NCBI GenBank assembly: GCA_015501075.1
Contig: JADNYJ010000506.1
Coordinates: forward strand, 1-22,560
From: Gymnopilus junonius
Taxonomy: Eukaryota; Basidiomycota; Agaricomycetes; Agaricales; Galerinaceae
Direction: 5' to 3'
Length of the DNA: 22,560 nt
The notes below the pieces were generated by a model that did not search any database, was not told where the DNA came from, and saw only the letters and a program-made list of their open reading frames with translations. Position numbers and translations under genes: made by a program. This document shows, piece after piece, positions 9,390 to 18,053 of the stretch; within the stretch, counting starts at the first letter, position 1; each line of letters opens with the position of its first letter.

Positions 9390-10829
9390 ATGTCCAAGCG
9401 ATCATCATCGTCCCTGCCCAAGTGCCCCTCTCTCTCTGCCTCTGGTGGGTGTTTACCATCCATCAGAGCTTCGAGTACCAAGTCTCCAACCCCTGAGGGT
9501 TCTTCGTCCTCTCGATCTGTTCGAGAGAGATATGCTTCATCCACCCCTGCTCCTCATGAGTGGGAGGAGGCTGAGTCTCGGTCAGTGATCTATTTGTGGG
9601 CCACTACTCCCATTGCTTCCATGGGGGAGGAGGATGATACCATTCATTTTCCTCTCCCAAGTGCTTCTCCAGAGCCGCAGCCTACTGCCCTTTCCCTCAC
9701 AGGACCGGAGGGGGACTGGGTTGCTGTGGCGGAGTCACTGAAGACCATTGGTTCATTTATGATAACCAATGGTCCCTCTACTTTATCAGGGGCAGATCAC
9801 CCTGATTATGCCAGCCTTTTCACTAAGATAGTGAATTCAGTCACTACTTCCCCTTGGGCCAAGGAGGCCACGGGTGTCAGCGCACGATCACCATCTCTTA
9901 GATGGTCTATCATCTGCAACCTTATCAATTCAGATAGTTCCCTAGTGGACCTCATGTATCAAGATCTCACAAAGACTCGAGGAGAAGCTTCTGCTCCCCC
10001 TCCAGAGCCCTCATCTTCCCAGACTGCCCCCCCAAAGCAGACTGGCCCTCCAGCAGAACCCAAGGTGCCTCCCAAGGCACCTGCTCCCACTCCCACTCAT
10101 ACCAAGCTTCAGCCTCACAAACAGAAGGCTAAGCTGGTTCAATATCAGAGGCCACCCCCTCCAGGGCCCCCTCCCATTCCCCTCTCCTCCCACCCCAAGC
10201 GTTCCTTCACCTCAAAACTCCGGACACCAGTTCTGGGATCCTCGACCCATGGACCACTTACTAATCACTATTTTGAGTGTGCAGTCACTCAAATGGTACC
10301 ACAAACCTGGACCCAGGCCGCTTCAGGCCCAACTAGACCCTCTACCCCAGCCAAGTCTAAAGGGCTGGACATTGTCACGGTGGGCCCAACTCGCCACCAA
10401 GTCCTCGTGGTGTTCAATGACTTCGAGCCGAAGAATGTCATACTTGCTACACTGGTTGATGAGGTCAACTGGATGATGGCTCTCGACCGATTCAATATTC
10501 AGATCACTTCTGTGGAACCCACCTATTGTGGGTGGGCTCTGCACACCAACCATGTACCCATGAATGATGAGCTCATGCTCCTCCAGGGTGCTATCTATAA
10601 CATTGTCCAAGGCACCTCTGATGAATATAAGGGGTTGACACCTTGGGTCAGATTGCCGATGTCCAAAGCCTTCTTGAAGGTTTTGGATGTCCCTTACTAT
10701 TCGGATGTTTTCCAGAAGACCGTCACCACCATCGCTGACATTAAGAGGGCACTCAAAAGGCCCCTCTCTTTTCAGGCATACCTTTGCAGGGCACGCGTGC
10801 CTCATATGTCAATCAGCAAAGAGCTCTAA
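9390..10829 (+). CDS. LINE copy B ORF1, N-terminal 479 residues (gag-like)
   Basis: ATG at 9390 opens a 479-codon frame, the longest ORF1 section in the window. Residues 1-100 are Ser/Arg/Pro-rich (begins MSKRSSSSLPKCPSLSASGG). A conserved block follows (GDWVAVAESLKTIGSFM). Then comes a Pro/Lys-rich linker around residues 190-270, and a folded-looking region after about 330 (VLVVFNDFEPKNVILATLVD) that resembles the RRM-like or conserved core of LINE gag proteins; that likeness is an inference. ORF1 coats element RNA. A frameshift near 10790-10800 separates it from the zinc-knuckle tail, leaving the shown stop. Confidence 0.85.
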   Translation: MSKRSSSSLPKCPSLSASGGCLPSIRASSTKSPTPEGSSSSRSVRERYASSTPAPHEWEEAESRSVIYLWATTPIASMGEEDDTIHFPLPSASPEPQPTALSLTGPEGDWVAVAESLKTIGSFMITNGPSTLSGADHPDYASLFTKIVNSVTTSPWAKEATGVSARSPSLRWSIICNLINSDSSLVDLMYQDLTKTRGEASAPPPEPSSSQTAPPKQTGPPAEPKVPPKAPAPTPTHTKLQPHKQKAKLVQYQRPPPPGPPPIPLSSHPKRSFTSKLRTPVLGSSTHGPLTNHYFECAVTQMVPQTWTQAASGPTRPSTPAKSKGLDIVTVGPTRHQVLVVFNDFEPKNVILATLVDEVNWMMALDRFNIQITSVEPTYCGWALHTNHVPMNDELMLLQGAIYNIVQGTSDEYKGLTPWVRLPMSKAFLKVLDVPYYSDVFQKTVTTIADIKRALKRPLSFQAYLCRARVPHMSISKEL

Positions 10830-11304
10830 GTTTGACTGCTACTTTGAGATCTGGGACTCCCAGACTGGATGAACTGTGAAGATGCTTTTTAACAAAGCTT
10901 TTCACTACAAAGATGAGCTGCTTTATGTTAAGCCAGCTGCTGCCTGTTGAGGTGTCCCCATGTGCCAGTGCTGGGGTCATCTTACCAAGGATTGTAGGGC
11001 CCACCAGTGCCGCTGTGCACAGTGCAGTGGGCCTCATGCCACTGATGAGCATCGCACTCTTGTGCCTTGCTGCAACTGGCCCCCGCCGGACTCAGACGGT
11101 ATGCACCACCCTACCCCAGTGGGTGAGCCATGCCCCCACAAGGCCCGCTGCCCAAATTGCCGGGGCGAGCACCCTGCCACAGGATGCAACTGCAAGTTCT
11201 GGGAACACTGCTTTGATCATGATTTGATCATAGCTAAATACCACGAGGTATGTGAACGATGCACACTCCAGACCTTGATGTCTAATGTCCCTCCTTTAGC
11301 TTGA
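10830..11304 (+). pseudogene. LINE copy B ORF1, C-terminal zinc-knuckle region
   Basis: Readable in the other frame from about 10790, with a TGA at 10869 and another at 10948, then open from 10960 to TGA 11302-11304. Three Cys/His clusters correspond to copy A, but the first has lost three residues (CQCWGHLTKDC against CQCCQHWGHLTKDC), which destroys the CX2CX4HX4C spacing. The others are CAQCSGPHATDEH and CPNCRGEHPATGC. The ORF1 stop is two bases before the ORF2 ATG (TGATAATG). Confidence 0.78.
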
Positions 11305-11306
11305 TA

Positions 11307-11447
11307 ATGAGAAGAAAGGAGGACATTAGAATCATTTCGTATAATTGTAACCAGAATTATGGGCATATCGATGTACTTCTAGAGACCATCTAAAAGATTC
11401 TTTTGACATTATTTTTTTGCAAGAGCCACCCTCGCATGAGATATGAC
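11307..11447 (+). pseudogene. LINE copy B ORF2 start, truncated endonuclease
   Basis: ATG at 11307 matches the copy A ORF2 start and includes the motif YNCNQNYG. A two-base insertion near 11382 shifts the frame, and the element ends at 11447 before the catalytic GDFN and SDH motifs. Confidence 0.8.
11435..11447. repeat. 13-bp inverted duplication, left copy (CATGAGATATGAC)
   Basis: CATGAGATATGAC at 11435-11447 recurs as its reverse complement GTCATATCTCATG at 14527-14539. The two copies bound segment C. Inverted duplication of a breakpoint sequence is what repair of a staggered break after inversion leaves. Confidence 0.7.
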
Positions 11448-11465
11448 TTTTTTTTTTTTTTTTTT

Positions 11466-11915
11466 AAAATCAAGGATTTATATACCAGTGTGCGAAAGCA
11501 GTCCAGTCACAGATATACATACACCCAAAGTAATCTACCATTAAACTATGCCTAGTGCGAGACTGGCTCTCGCGGGCCAACTTGGATCCACAATACAGTG
11601 GACCCGTACTCTTGTTGATGCCCCGACCAAAGGGAGGGGTCCAACAAAGTGATGGGAGGGCACCGAAGGGGGTCCGCCAGCCAAACCCGACAGCCCAGGA
11701 TGTGCACATACTATGTTAGCCACTGAAGGCAGACCATTTCGGGTTGCCGAAGCAGGGGGCTACAAGGTCTGTCGATAGTGCCAAAGCTCCAGAACCAAAG
11801 CCCCCACCCTCAACCCAGCAAAGCCAAAGCCTGCCAAGTATTAGAACTCTGTTCTGAGTGCACCCCAAACCGCCAAATCCAGCCAACAGAACAATGCCTA
11901 CCTTGCCCGACCAAG
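11466..11915 (-). other. LINE copy C 3' UTR
   Basis: Reverse complement of the 3' UTR in copies A and D, including the GGTATATAAATCC block next to the tail. No gene seen. Confidence 0.82.
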
Positions 11916-12857
11916 TTATCCAACACCTCGAGGAGGGCGGTTGAAGGCGAACATGGTTGGGTTAGCCTTCAAGAAGGATATGAGCTGATCCAGATGAACT
12001 GGATAGTCATGGCGGTCATGTTGGGGACACACCCGGAATAAGTGGTCCTGAGTCTGGGTATGGTAGCTGCACTTGCAACTGGTAGATTCAGGAATGTTGA
12101 ATCGAGAGTAATACTCCCCAATGGGAGCATGGTTGGTGATGGCACGAGTGACCCTCATAAAGAGAGTCAAGTCGCCACCTGCATACTGAAGCCAGGGGCC
12201 ACCTCATTTGGCCCATGGTTCGAGTCGACCCCCGTCGAGGTCAGTGAGCGACAAAAATTGTCGCCCTGAGTAAGAAGGCTGCTGGAACAACTCTTTCCAG
12301 CCCTCCCCCGGATTGTCATCAGCTGTCTTTCACAGCGAGGCAAGTGAGTGTGGCATGTTAGGCCCCACTGCGACTGAAAGCTCAGTTGCTATAAGGTGAG
12401 CTTGGTAGTGTATGCCCCATTTCAAAGAGGATGGGACATGATGAAGAGAGATGTGGCGGCCAGGGCCTCTGGTCCACCACTCCATAAGGGCGTGAATCAC
12501 CACCAAGGAATGACCCTGGCCGGAATGCACGGAGGCATCAAGTAGGCTCCCCAAAGCTTTGGTGGAGTCTGACATGATAACAATGTAGTCACAATTATCC
12601 ATGGCACAGGCCCGGGCAATTGCAGTACAAAGGGAGTAAAGCTCAGCATCCTCTGCCAGAGCACTTCCAGCCATGTAGTGAGATGCGTGCACCTCCACTC
12701 TTTGGCGAAATACAAGCAAAGCTGCAATAGCCTGCTTGTTCCGATCAATGGGGTGGCTACTGTTGCCGACACAGACCAGAGTGGATGGTTCCTGCTTCGA
12801 AGCTTCCCAGAAGTGGTCTAACCATTCGTGCCAGAGCCCAACCTTATCCTTGGGCAC
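11916..12857 (-). pseudogene. LINE copy C RNase H and C-terminal zinc tail
   Basis: 12857-12330 gives an RNase H domain with EDAELYSL and MSDSTKAL acidic motifs; the first Asp position appears substituted (VGNSSHP where A has VSDGSRP), so catalysis is doubtful. 12170-11916 gives the tail with CKCSYHTQTQDHLFRVCPQH, ending RPPRGVG-stop, probably the native C-terminus of ORF2. The two share one phase. Confidence 0.82.
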
Positions 12858-14106
12858 CAGGGTGATGTCAAAGCAAATTCCATGATGTAACTCAAGGAAT
12901 CACCCACCTGGATGAGCTTCTGGAGCAAATGGCTCCAGAGGCTTGCTAACTACATGGAGCATGTCATCAATGTCCATAACAGTATCCCACACCTTAGCAC
13001 GCTGTGGGGCAGTCATAAATGCAGCAGAGTGAGGGTGAGGAGTCACTCCTTTGGAAAAGGGCGTGCTCAATAGTGAGCACACTGGATGAGTGTCTGATAG
13101 GGCTGCCATGCGCAGTACACCTACTGCAGCAGCACGTTTCAAGACCAGGTGGATAGGGACCAGGCCAGCCAGGGCCTCGATCCCTCCCATAGGAGAGGTG
13201 CAGAATGCACCGGTAATCTAGAGCGCAGCATGCCGCTGCATGCTGGTCAGTAATTTAATGGTTCCCTGGCACTTAGCACCCTGGAAGAACCACAGTCAGA
13301 GGCCATATGTTGCAATAGGCAACACACAAGACCTGTAAAGCAGATACTTTTGCATGGGCATAAGCCCCCTAGAAGAGTTACCAAGCATCCTCATCACCTT
13401 AACGGTGGTAAAGGACTTGGTGGAGTATTACCGGACATGTTCATGAAAGGTCAACTTCCGGTCAAAGAAGAAACCCAAGTACCGCCAAAATGGCTTGGGC
13501 GTCAGACGTTTGTCATGGGTGTAGGGAGCATACCCTAGATCCATGGACGGATTGAACTCAGAGTAAGAGTGATCAAAATGGAATAACTCCATCTTGTCGT
13601 GCTCAAGAGCGAGGGTGAACTTTGTGAAGAGTTCAAAGATTACCGCATAGGATCTTTTCAGGGCTATGCAATTGGCATTGAGTGTCTTTGACCTCACAAT
13701 AAGTGTGCCATCATCAACATAAGAGAGCAGAGTGGTGTCGGAGACTGACACATTCTGCATGAAAAGTTTCAGCACTGGTGCGAGGAAGAGTGCTGATAGG
13801 ACTGGGGACAAAGCAGAGCCCTGCCCAACCCCTACATCAGCCTGTCAGGGGTCAGATTGAAAGCCATTCCAGGCATAGGACATGGAATGGCTGACCAGGT
13901 ATGATGAAAAGAATTCCACCATGTTAGGAGGGACGCCCTGCTTCCTGAGAATCGCAATCAACACTTCATGATTGAGGGATGGGAAGAACTGTGCCATGTC
14001 AAAGGCAATGACACTGGTCTTTAAACCATGAGCCCACCCTGCATGCACCAGGTGCATGAGGAGCAAGCCCGCATCCTCGGTGGAATGCTGCCGCACTCTG
14101 CCAAGT
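12858..14106 (-). pseudogene. LINE copy C reverse transcriptase
   Basis: One phase with point stops. 14096-13845 carries motif A (AFDMAQFFPSLNH). 13811-13428 carries motif B (SPVLSALFLAPV) and motif C YVDD. 13190-12900 is the region before RNase H. Stops: TGA 13847-13845 (copy D has CGA), TAA near 13433, TGA 13298-13296 (copy A has CGA; copy D also has TGA), TAG near 13219 (TGG in A), TGA at about 12899. It lacks RT blocks upstream of GLLLMHLVHAG through the internal deletion. Confidence 0.85.
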
Positions 14107-14119
14107 TGAGCATCAGTCC

Positions 14120-14539
14120 CAGTGTGGCTGCTGTGTTCAGCAGGTTGTTAGCCATCATCCGATGATGCAGGACACCAGGGTCCTACTTACTCAAATGACA
14201 GTTGAAGTCACCCCCCATGTAATGATACATTGGGAGAAAGTCAGCCTGCTTGGTGAGCAAGTCGATAGCCATGTGTTTGTCATCAGAATACACATTCAGT
14301 AAATTAACAATGGTATCTCTGGTAAACAGAGAAACCACCATGATATCGGGGTGATCTATAAGATCACGTTGCATGGCAGGGCGCCAGGGGTTCAGCCTCA
14401 TCGAAACGTAGGTCAGAACACATGGCCAGAGTCCAGAGGGATAAGGCCAAACCATTACCTTCCAATCAGGATGGTTCGGTGCACCAATAACTGCCTCACC
14501 TTTGGGATCTCTTGAAGATGGAGCATGTCATATCTCATG
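14120..14539 (-). pseudogene. LINE copy C endonuclease fragment
   Basis: 14455-14183 encodes the middle of the APE domain, including YHYMGGDFNCH, with SLFTRDTIVNLLNVYSDDK upstream. The N-terminal catalytic Glu region and the SDH motif are absent: the first lies beyond the breakpoint at 14539, the second in the internal deletion. Confidence 0.82.
14527..14539. repeat. 13-bp inverted duplication, right copy (GTCATATCTCATG)
   Basis: Reverse complement of 11435-11447. It forms the C/D junction: copy D homology starts at 14542 with TGTGGTGGAATTC. Confidence 0.7.
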
Positions 14540-14541
14540 CC

Positions 14542-15382
14542 TGTGGTGGAATTCTTTTCATCATACCTAGTTGGCCATTCCATGTCCTATGCCTGGAATG
14601 GCTTTCAATCTGATCCCCGACAGGCTGATGTAGGGGTTGGGCAGGGCTCTGCTTTGTCCCCAGTCCTATCAGCACTCTTCCTCGCACCAGTGCTGAAACT
14701 TTTCATGCAGAATGCGTCAGTCTCCGACACCACTCTGCTCTCTTATGTTGATGATGGCACACTTATTGTGAGGTCAAAGACACTCAATGCCAATTGCATA
14801 GCCCTGAAAAGATCCTATGCGGTAATCTTTGAACTCTTCACAAAGTTTGCCCTCACTCTTGAGCACGACAAGATGGAGTTATTCCATTTTGATCACTCTT
14901 ACTCTGAGTTCAATCCGTCCATGGATCTAGGGTATGCTCCCTACACCCATGACAAACGTCTGACGCCCAAGCCATTTTGGCAGTACTTGGGTTTCTTCTT
15001 TGACCGGAAGTTGACCATTCATGAACATGTCTGGTACTACTCCACCAAGTCCTTTACCACTGTTAAGGTGATGAGGATGCTTGGTAACTCTTCTAGGGGG
15101 CTTATGCCCATGCAAAAGTGTCTGCTTTACAGGTCCTGTGTGTTGCCTATTGCAACATATGGCCTCTGATTGTGGTTCTTCCAAGGTGCTAAGTGCCAGG
15201 GAACCATCAAACTACTGACCAGCATGCAGAGGCATGCAGCGCTCTGGATCACTGGTGCATTCTGCACCTCTCCTATGGGAGGGATCAAAGCCCTTGCGGG
15301 CCTGGTCCCCATCCACCTAGTCTTGAAATGGGCTGCTGCAGTTGGTGTTCTGCATATGGCAGCCCTATGAGATACTCATCCG
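14542..15382 (+). pseudogene. LINE copy D reverse transcriptase fragment
   Basis: Open from the junction to TGA 15167-15169 (CGA in copy A at 6185), and in phase beyond that to TGA 15368-15370. Carries motif B (GQGSALSPVLSALF) and YVDD, but motif A and upstream fingers are missing, so no active RT. The Met-initiated reading at 14525 starts in copy C sequence and is an accident of the junction. Confidence 0.85.
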
Positions 15383-16495
15383 GTGCACTCCCTTTTGAGT
15401 GCGCCCTTCTCCAAAGGAGCAAGTCCTCACCCTTGCTCCACTGCCTTTATGATGGCCCCACAGCACGCTAAGGTGTGGGGTACTGTTATGGACATGGATG
15501 ACATGCTCCATATTGTCAGCGAGCCCCTGGAGCCATTTGCCCCAGAAGCCCACCCTGGTGGGCATTTCCTTGAATTACATCATGGGATTCACTTCGATAT
15601 CACCCTGGCACCTAAGGATAAGGTTGGGCTCTGGTGCGAATGGTTAGACTGCTTCTGGGAAGCCTCGAAGCAGGAACCGTCCACTCTGGTCAGTGTCGGC
15701 AACGGTAGTCACGCCACTAATCGGAACAAGCAGGCTATTGCAGCTTTGCTTGTATTTCGCCAAGGAGCTGAGGTGCATGCATCTCGCTACATGGCTGGGA
15801 GTGCTCTCACAGAGGATGCTGAGCTTTACTCCCTATGTACTGCAATTGTCTGGGCCTGTGCCATGGACAACTGTGACTACATCATTATCATGTTGGACTC
15901 CACCAAAGCCCTGGGGAGCCTGCTTGATGCCTCCATGCATTCCAGTCAGGGTCATTCCTTGGCAGTTATTCGCACCCTTACAGAGTAGTGGGCCAGGGGC
16001 CCTGGCCGCCACATCTCTCTTCACCATGTCCCATCTTCTTTGAAGTGGGGCATACACTACCAAGCTCATCTCATGGCAACTGAGCTCTCAGTAGCGGTGG
16101 GGCCTAATATGCCACACTCACTTGCCTTGCTGCGCAAGGCGGCCAATGATAACCCAGAGGAAGGCTGGAAAGAGCTGTTCCAGCAACCCTCATACTCAGG
16201 GTGACAATTCCTGTCACTCACTGACCTCGATGGGGGTCGACTCGAACCACGGGCCAAACGAGGTGGCCCTTGGCTTCAGTATGTGGGCAGCGACTTAACT
16301 CTCTTTACAAGGGTCACTTGTGCCATCACTAACCATGCTCCCATCAGGGAGTATTATTCTCGATTCAACATCCCTGAATCCACCAGTTGCAAGTGCGGCC
16401 ACCATACCCAAACTCATGATCACTTATTCCGAACGTGTCCCCAACACAATTGTCATGACTATCCAGTTCATCTGGATCAGCTCGTTTCCTTTTGA
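15383..16495 (+). pseudogene. LINE copy D RNase H and C-terminal zinc tail
   Basis: Same phase as the RT part. RNase H motifs EDAELYSL and LDSTKAL are present; the first Asp of copy A (VSDGS) is Asn here (VGNGS). Stops are TAG 15986-15988 (TGG in A) and TGA 16202-16204 (CGA in A and C). The tail 16283-16495 contains CKCGHHTQTHDHLFRTCPQH. No frameshift is needed across 14542-16495, so decay is mainly by base substitution. Confidence 0.83.
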
Positions 16496-16597
16496 AGGCT
16501 AATCCTATGGTGTTCGCCTTCAACCGCCCTCCTCGAGGTGTCAGATAACTTGGTCGGGCAAGGTAGGTGTTGTTCCTGTTGGCTGGATTCGTCCATT

Positions 16598-16602
16598 TGG
16601 GG
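16598..16602. repeat. Target site duplication TGGGG, left of solo LTR
   Basis: TGGGG at 16598-16602 and again at 17100-17104. The empty site is preserved in copy A near 7613-7625 (TTTGGGGTGCACTCAG), which confirms the 5-bp duplication. Confidence 0.93.
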
Positions 16603-17099
16603 TGTTAGAAGTAGTGATCAAACACTTCTAACAATGTTCTATAAACATTAGAATAGACTTAGAATTAGTTTCACTTCATTTGGACACTTGTAGTTTACTA
16701 AGTTTCTGCTTTTGGTCGCGTTTTCTCTAGTATTTTGCGAATTACTCAGCGTAGAGTTAGAATTTCGGGAAACAGATTTGAGATCTGAAATCAGGTCGAA
16801 AGTCCGGTTCTAGTGATATAGCATACATGGCATTTAAAGTACATTTGTGTTTTGACATTTTTGAATTGTCCACATTTTGGGTGTTTTGTCATGCCTCGCA
16901 GTTTTTGGGCATGTAGCTACATTAGATACTATGTTTCCTACTATGTCAAGCGAAAGCAAGACACTACAATTTGAATTGAACAAGTTATAAGCATTTTGAG
17001 TTATACTCTGTGATTCTCAGTCATTGCTGTACTTGAGCATACTAGTTGGTTGAGCTGTGTTAACTACACAGATCCTTGCTTATTTGTGCAAGTCTAACA
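16603..17099 (+). repeat. Solo copia LTR (497 bp) inserted in LINE D
   Basis: TGTTAGAAGT...GTCTAACA with flanking TGGGG duplications and no internal copia sequence, so it is a solo LTR left by LTR-LTR recombination. Plus orientation, opposite to the other two LTRs. It lacks the 11-bp insertion present in 1577-2084. The first 31 bases contain a perfect 10-bp inverted repeat (TGTTAGAAGT / ACTTCTAACA). Confidence 0.95.
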
Positions 17100-17104
17100 T
17101 GGGG

Positions 17105-17516
17105 TGCACTCAGAACAGAGTCCTAATACTTGGCAGGCTTTGGCTTTGCTGGGTTGAGGGTGGGGGCTTTGGCTCTGGAGCTTCGGCGCTATCGACAGAC
17201 CTTGTAGCCCCCCGCTTCGGTGACCCAAAATGGTCTGCCTTCAGTGGCTAACACAGTATGTGTGCATCCCGGGCTGTCAGATCTGGCTGGCAGGCCCCCT
17301 TCCGGTGCCCTTCCATTACTTTGTTGGACCCCTCCCTTCAGTCGGGGCATCAATGAGAGTATGGGCCCACTGTTTTGTGGTCCCAAGTTGGCCCATGAGA
17401 GCCAGTCTCACACTAGGCGTAGTTTAATGGTAGATTACTTGGGTGTATGTATATCTGCAACTGGACTGCTTTCACGCACTGGTATATAAATCCTTGATTT
17501 AAAAAAAAAATAAAAA
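17105..17516 (+). other. LINE copy D 3' UTR and first tail
   Basis: Continues the 3' UTR interrupted by the solo LTR and ends with GGTATATAAATCCTTGATTT and an interrupted A tail. No gene seen. Confidence 0.85.
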
Positions 17517-17569
17517 ACTGCTTTCACGCACTGGTATATAAATCCTTGATTTTAAAAAAAAAATAAAAA
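17465..17569 (+). repeat. Tandem duplication of the LINE 3' terminus (52 and 53 bp units)
   Basis: 17465-17516 and 17517-17569 both read ACTGCTTTCACGCACTGG...TAAAAA and differ by one T in the T-run before the tail. The unit covers the conserved 3' block plus its A-rich tail. Copies A and C have only one. Confidence 0.9.
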
Positions 17570-17780
17570 CTAGAACCGGATTTTCGACCTGATTTCAGAT
17601 CTCAAATCCGTTTTCTGAAATTCTAACTCTACGCCGAGTAATTCGCAAAATACTAGAGAAAATGCGACCAAAAGCAGAAACTTAGTAAACTACAAGTGTC
17701 CAAATGAAGTGAAACTAATTCTAAGTCTATTCTAATGTTTATAGAACATTGTTAGAAGTGTTTGATCACTACTTCTAACA
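17570..17780 (-). repeat. Truncated copia LTR (3' LTR of the right element)
   Basis: Minus strand from TGTTAGAAGT at 17780 to CTAG at 17570, about 210 bp of U3, matching 1861-2084 but without the 11-bp insertion. It ends at the tail of LINE D. The rest of the LTR is not present next to it. Confidence 0.9.
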
Positions 17781-17789
17781 CAACCCCCT
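17781..17789 (-). promoter_or_regulatory. Probable copia polypurine tract
   Basis: Minus strand AGGGGGTTG immediately precedes the LTR start TGTTAG, the place where plus-strand DNA synthesis is primed. A second AGGGGGTTG occurs near 17848-17856 within the coding tail. Confidence 0.5.
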
Positions 17790-17828
17790 GATGAAACACT
17801 TCAACAATTCAAGGAGATGGAGCATCAT

Positions 17829-18053
17829 TCACTCCATATCTTCCAAACAACCCCCTGATCGAACATCTCCCATTACCAATCCCATTAACTCTCTAAGCTT
17901 CTTCACTTGGGGCTTAGGCAGTGCCTTGGTCAACAGATCTGCAGGCATGTCCTCTGTTCAAATATAATGGGGCAGAATCCTTTTCATCTCTACCTGATCC
18001 CGCAACCAGTAAAAGCAAAGATCCAAATGCTTCATTCGCCCATGATGTTCTGG
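17829..18053 (-). pseudogene. Copia polyprotein C-terminal tail (end of RNase H)
   Basis: Minus-strand reading PEHHGRMKHLDLCFYWLRDQ, then PHYI-stop-TEDMPADLLTKALPKP, ending LEDME-stop at 17831-17829. HGRMKHLDL and DMPADLLTKALP are standard copia RNase H C-terminal signatures. One TGA (17960-17958) probably replaced an Arg CGA. It is the continuation of the polyprotein at 20358 and above, separated from it by the DNA transposon; removing one copy of the target duplication restores the KNPEHHG phase. Confidence 0.88.

Larger units (their letters stand above)
9390..11447 (+). mobile_element. LINE copy B, 5' part only (ORF1 plus start of ORF2)
   Basis: Same family as copy A; the only copy with the ORF1 N-terminus. 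Sequence similarity breaks off at 11447 after CATGAGATATGAC, inside the endonuclease coding region, and the next base starts the poly-T of copy C. The missing downstream part has the same breakpoint sequence as the 5' end of copy C (14527-14539, inverted), so C is probably the inverted remainder of B or a duplicate of it. Confidence 0.85.
11448..14539 (-). mobile_element. LINE copy C, reverse orientation, internally deleted
   Basis: Starts (plus view) with poly-T 11448-11465, the tail of a minus-strand LINE. Minus-strand order: part of the endonuclease (14539-~14120), a junction where about 1.08 kb of linker and early RT are missing compared with copy A (4287 to 5370), then RT, RNase H, C-terminal zinc tail and 3' UTR. 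After the deletion the coding phase is continuous from 14096 to 11916, broken only by point stops. It is closer to copy D than to A (shared KTLNANCIALKRSYAVIFE where A has KTLDANC and SYVVIFE). Confidence 0.9.
11448..17569. repeat. Large inverted repeat formed by LINE copies C and D (arms ~2.47 kb, loop ~0.6 kb)
   Basis: Arm 1 is 11448-13922 and arm 2 is 14542-17516, excluding the solo LTR and its extra TSD copy. The arms are reverse complements over RT, RNase H, C-terminal tail, 3' UTR and poly-A. The centre, 13923-14541, holds the extra endonuclease part of C. A transcript through it could fold into a long hairpin. Alignment identity was judged by eye and is high, with shared variants such as a common TGA codon (13298 and 15167). 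Confidence 0.82.
14542..17569 (+). mobile_element. LINE copy D, 5'-truncated, interrupted by a solo LTR
   Basis: Begins abruptly in the middle of the RT (VVEFFSSYL) and runs through RNase H, C-terminal tail and 3' UTR, to a tail that is duplicated (17465-17569). A copia solo LTR with target duplication lies in its 3' UTR. The 3' end is joined to a minus-strand copia LTR remnant at 17570, so this tail probably marks insertion into that LTR. The matching LTR half is not found on the 5' side. Confidence 0.9.

Noticed and set aside
9122..9588. Overlapping plus-strand frames at 9122-9496 and 9352-9588
   Set aside because: They overlap the start of LINE ORF1 in other phases and lack protein-like composition.
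11448..14541. Twin-priming 5' inversion as the origin of the B/C structure
   Set aside because: Twin priming leaves the poly-A at an outer end with the 5' segment inverted. Here the tail is internal, at the B/C joint, and the 3' segment is inverted.
14525..14541. ATG at 14525 as the start of a 214-residue RT gene
   Set aside because: The first codons come from inverted copy C; LINE D similarity starts only at 14542 in mid-domain.
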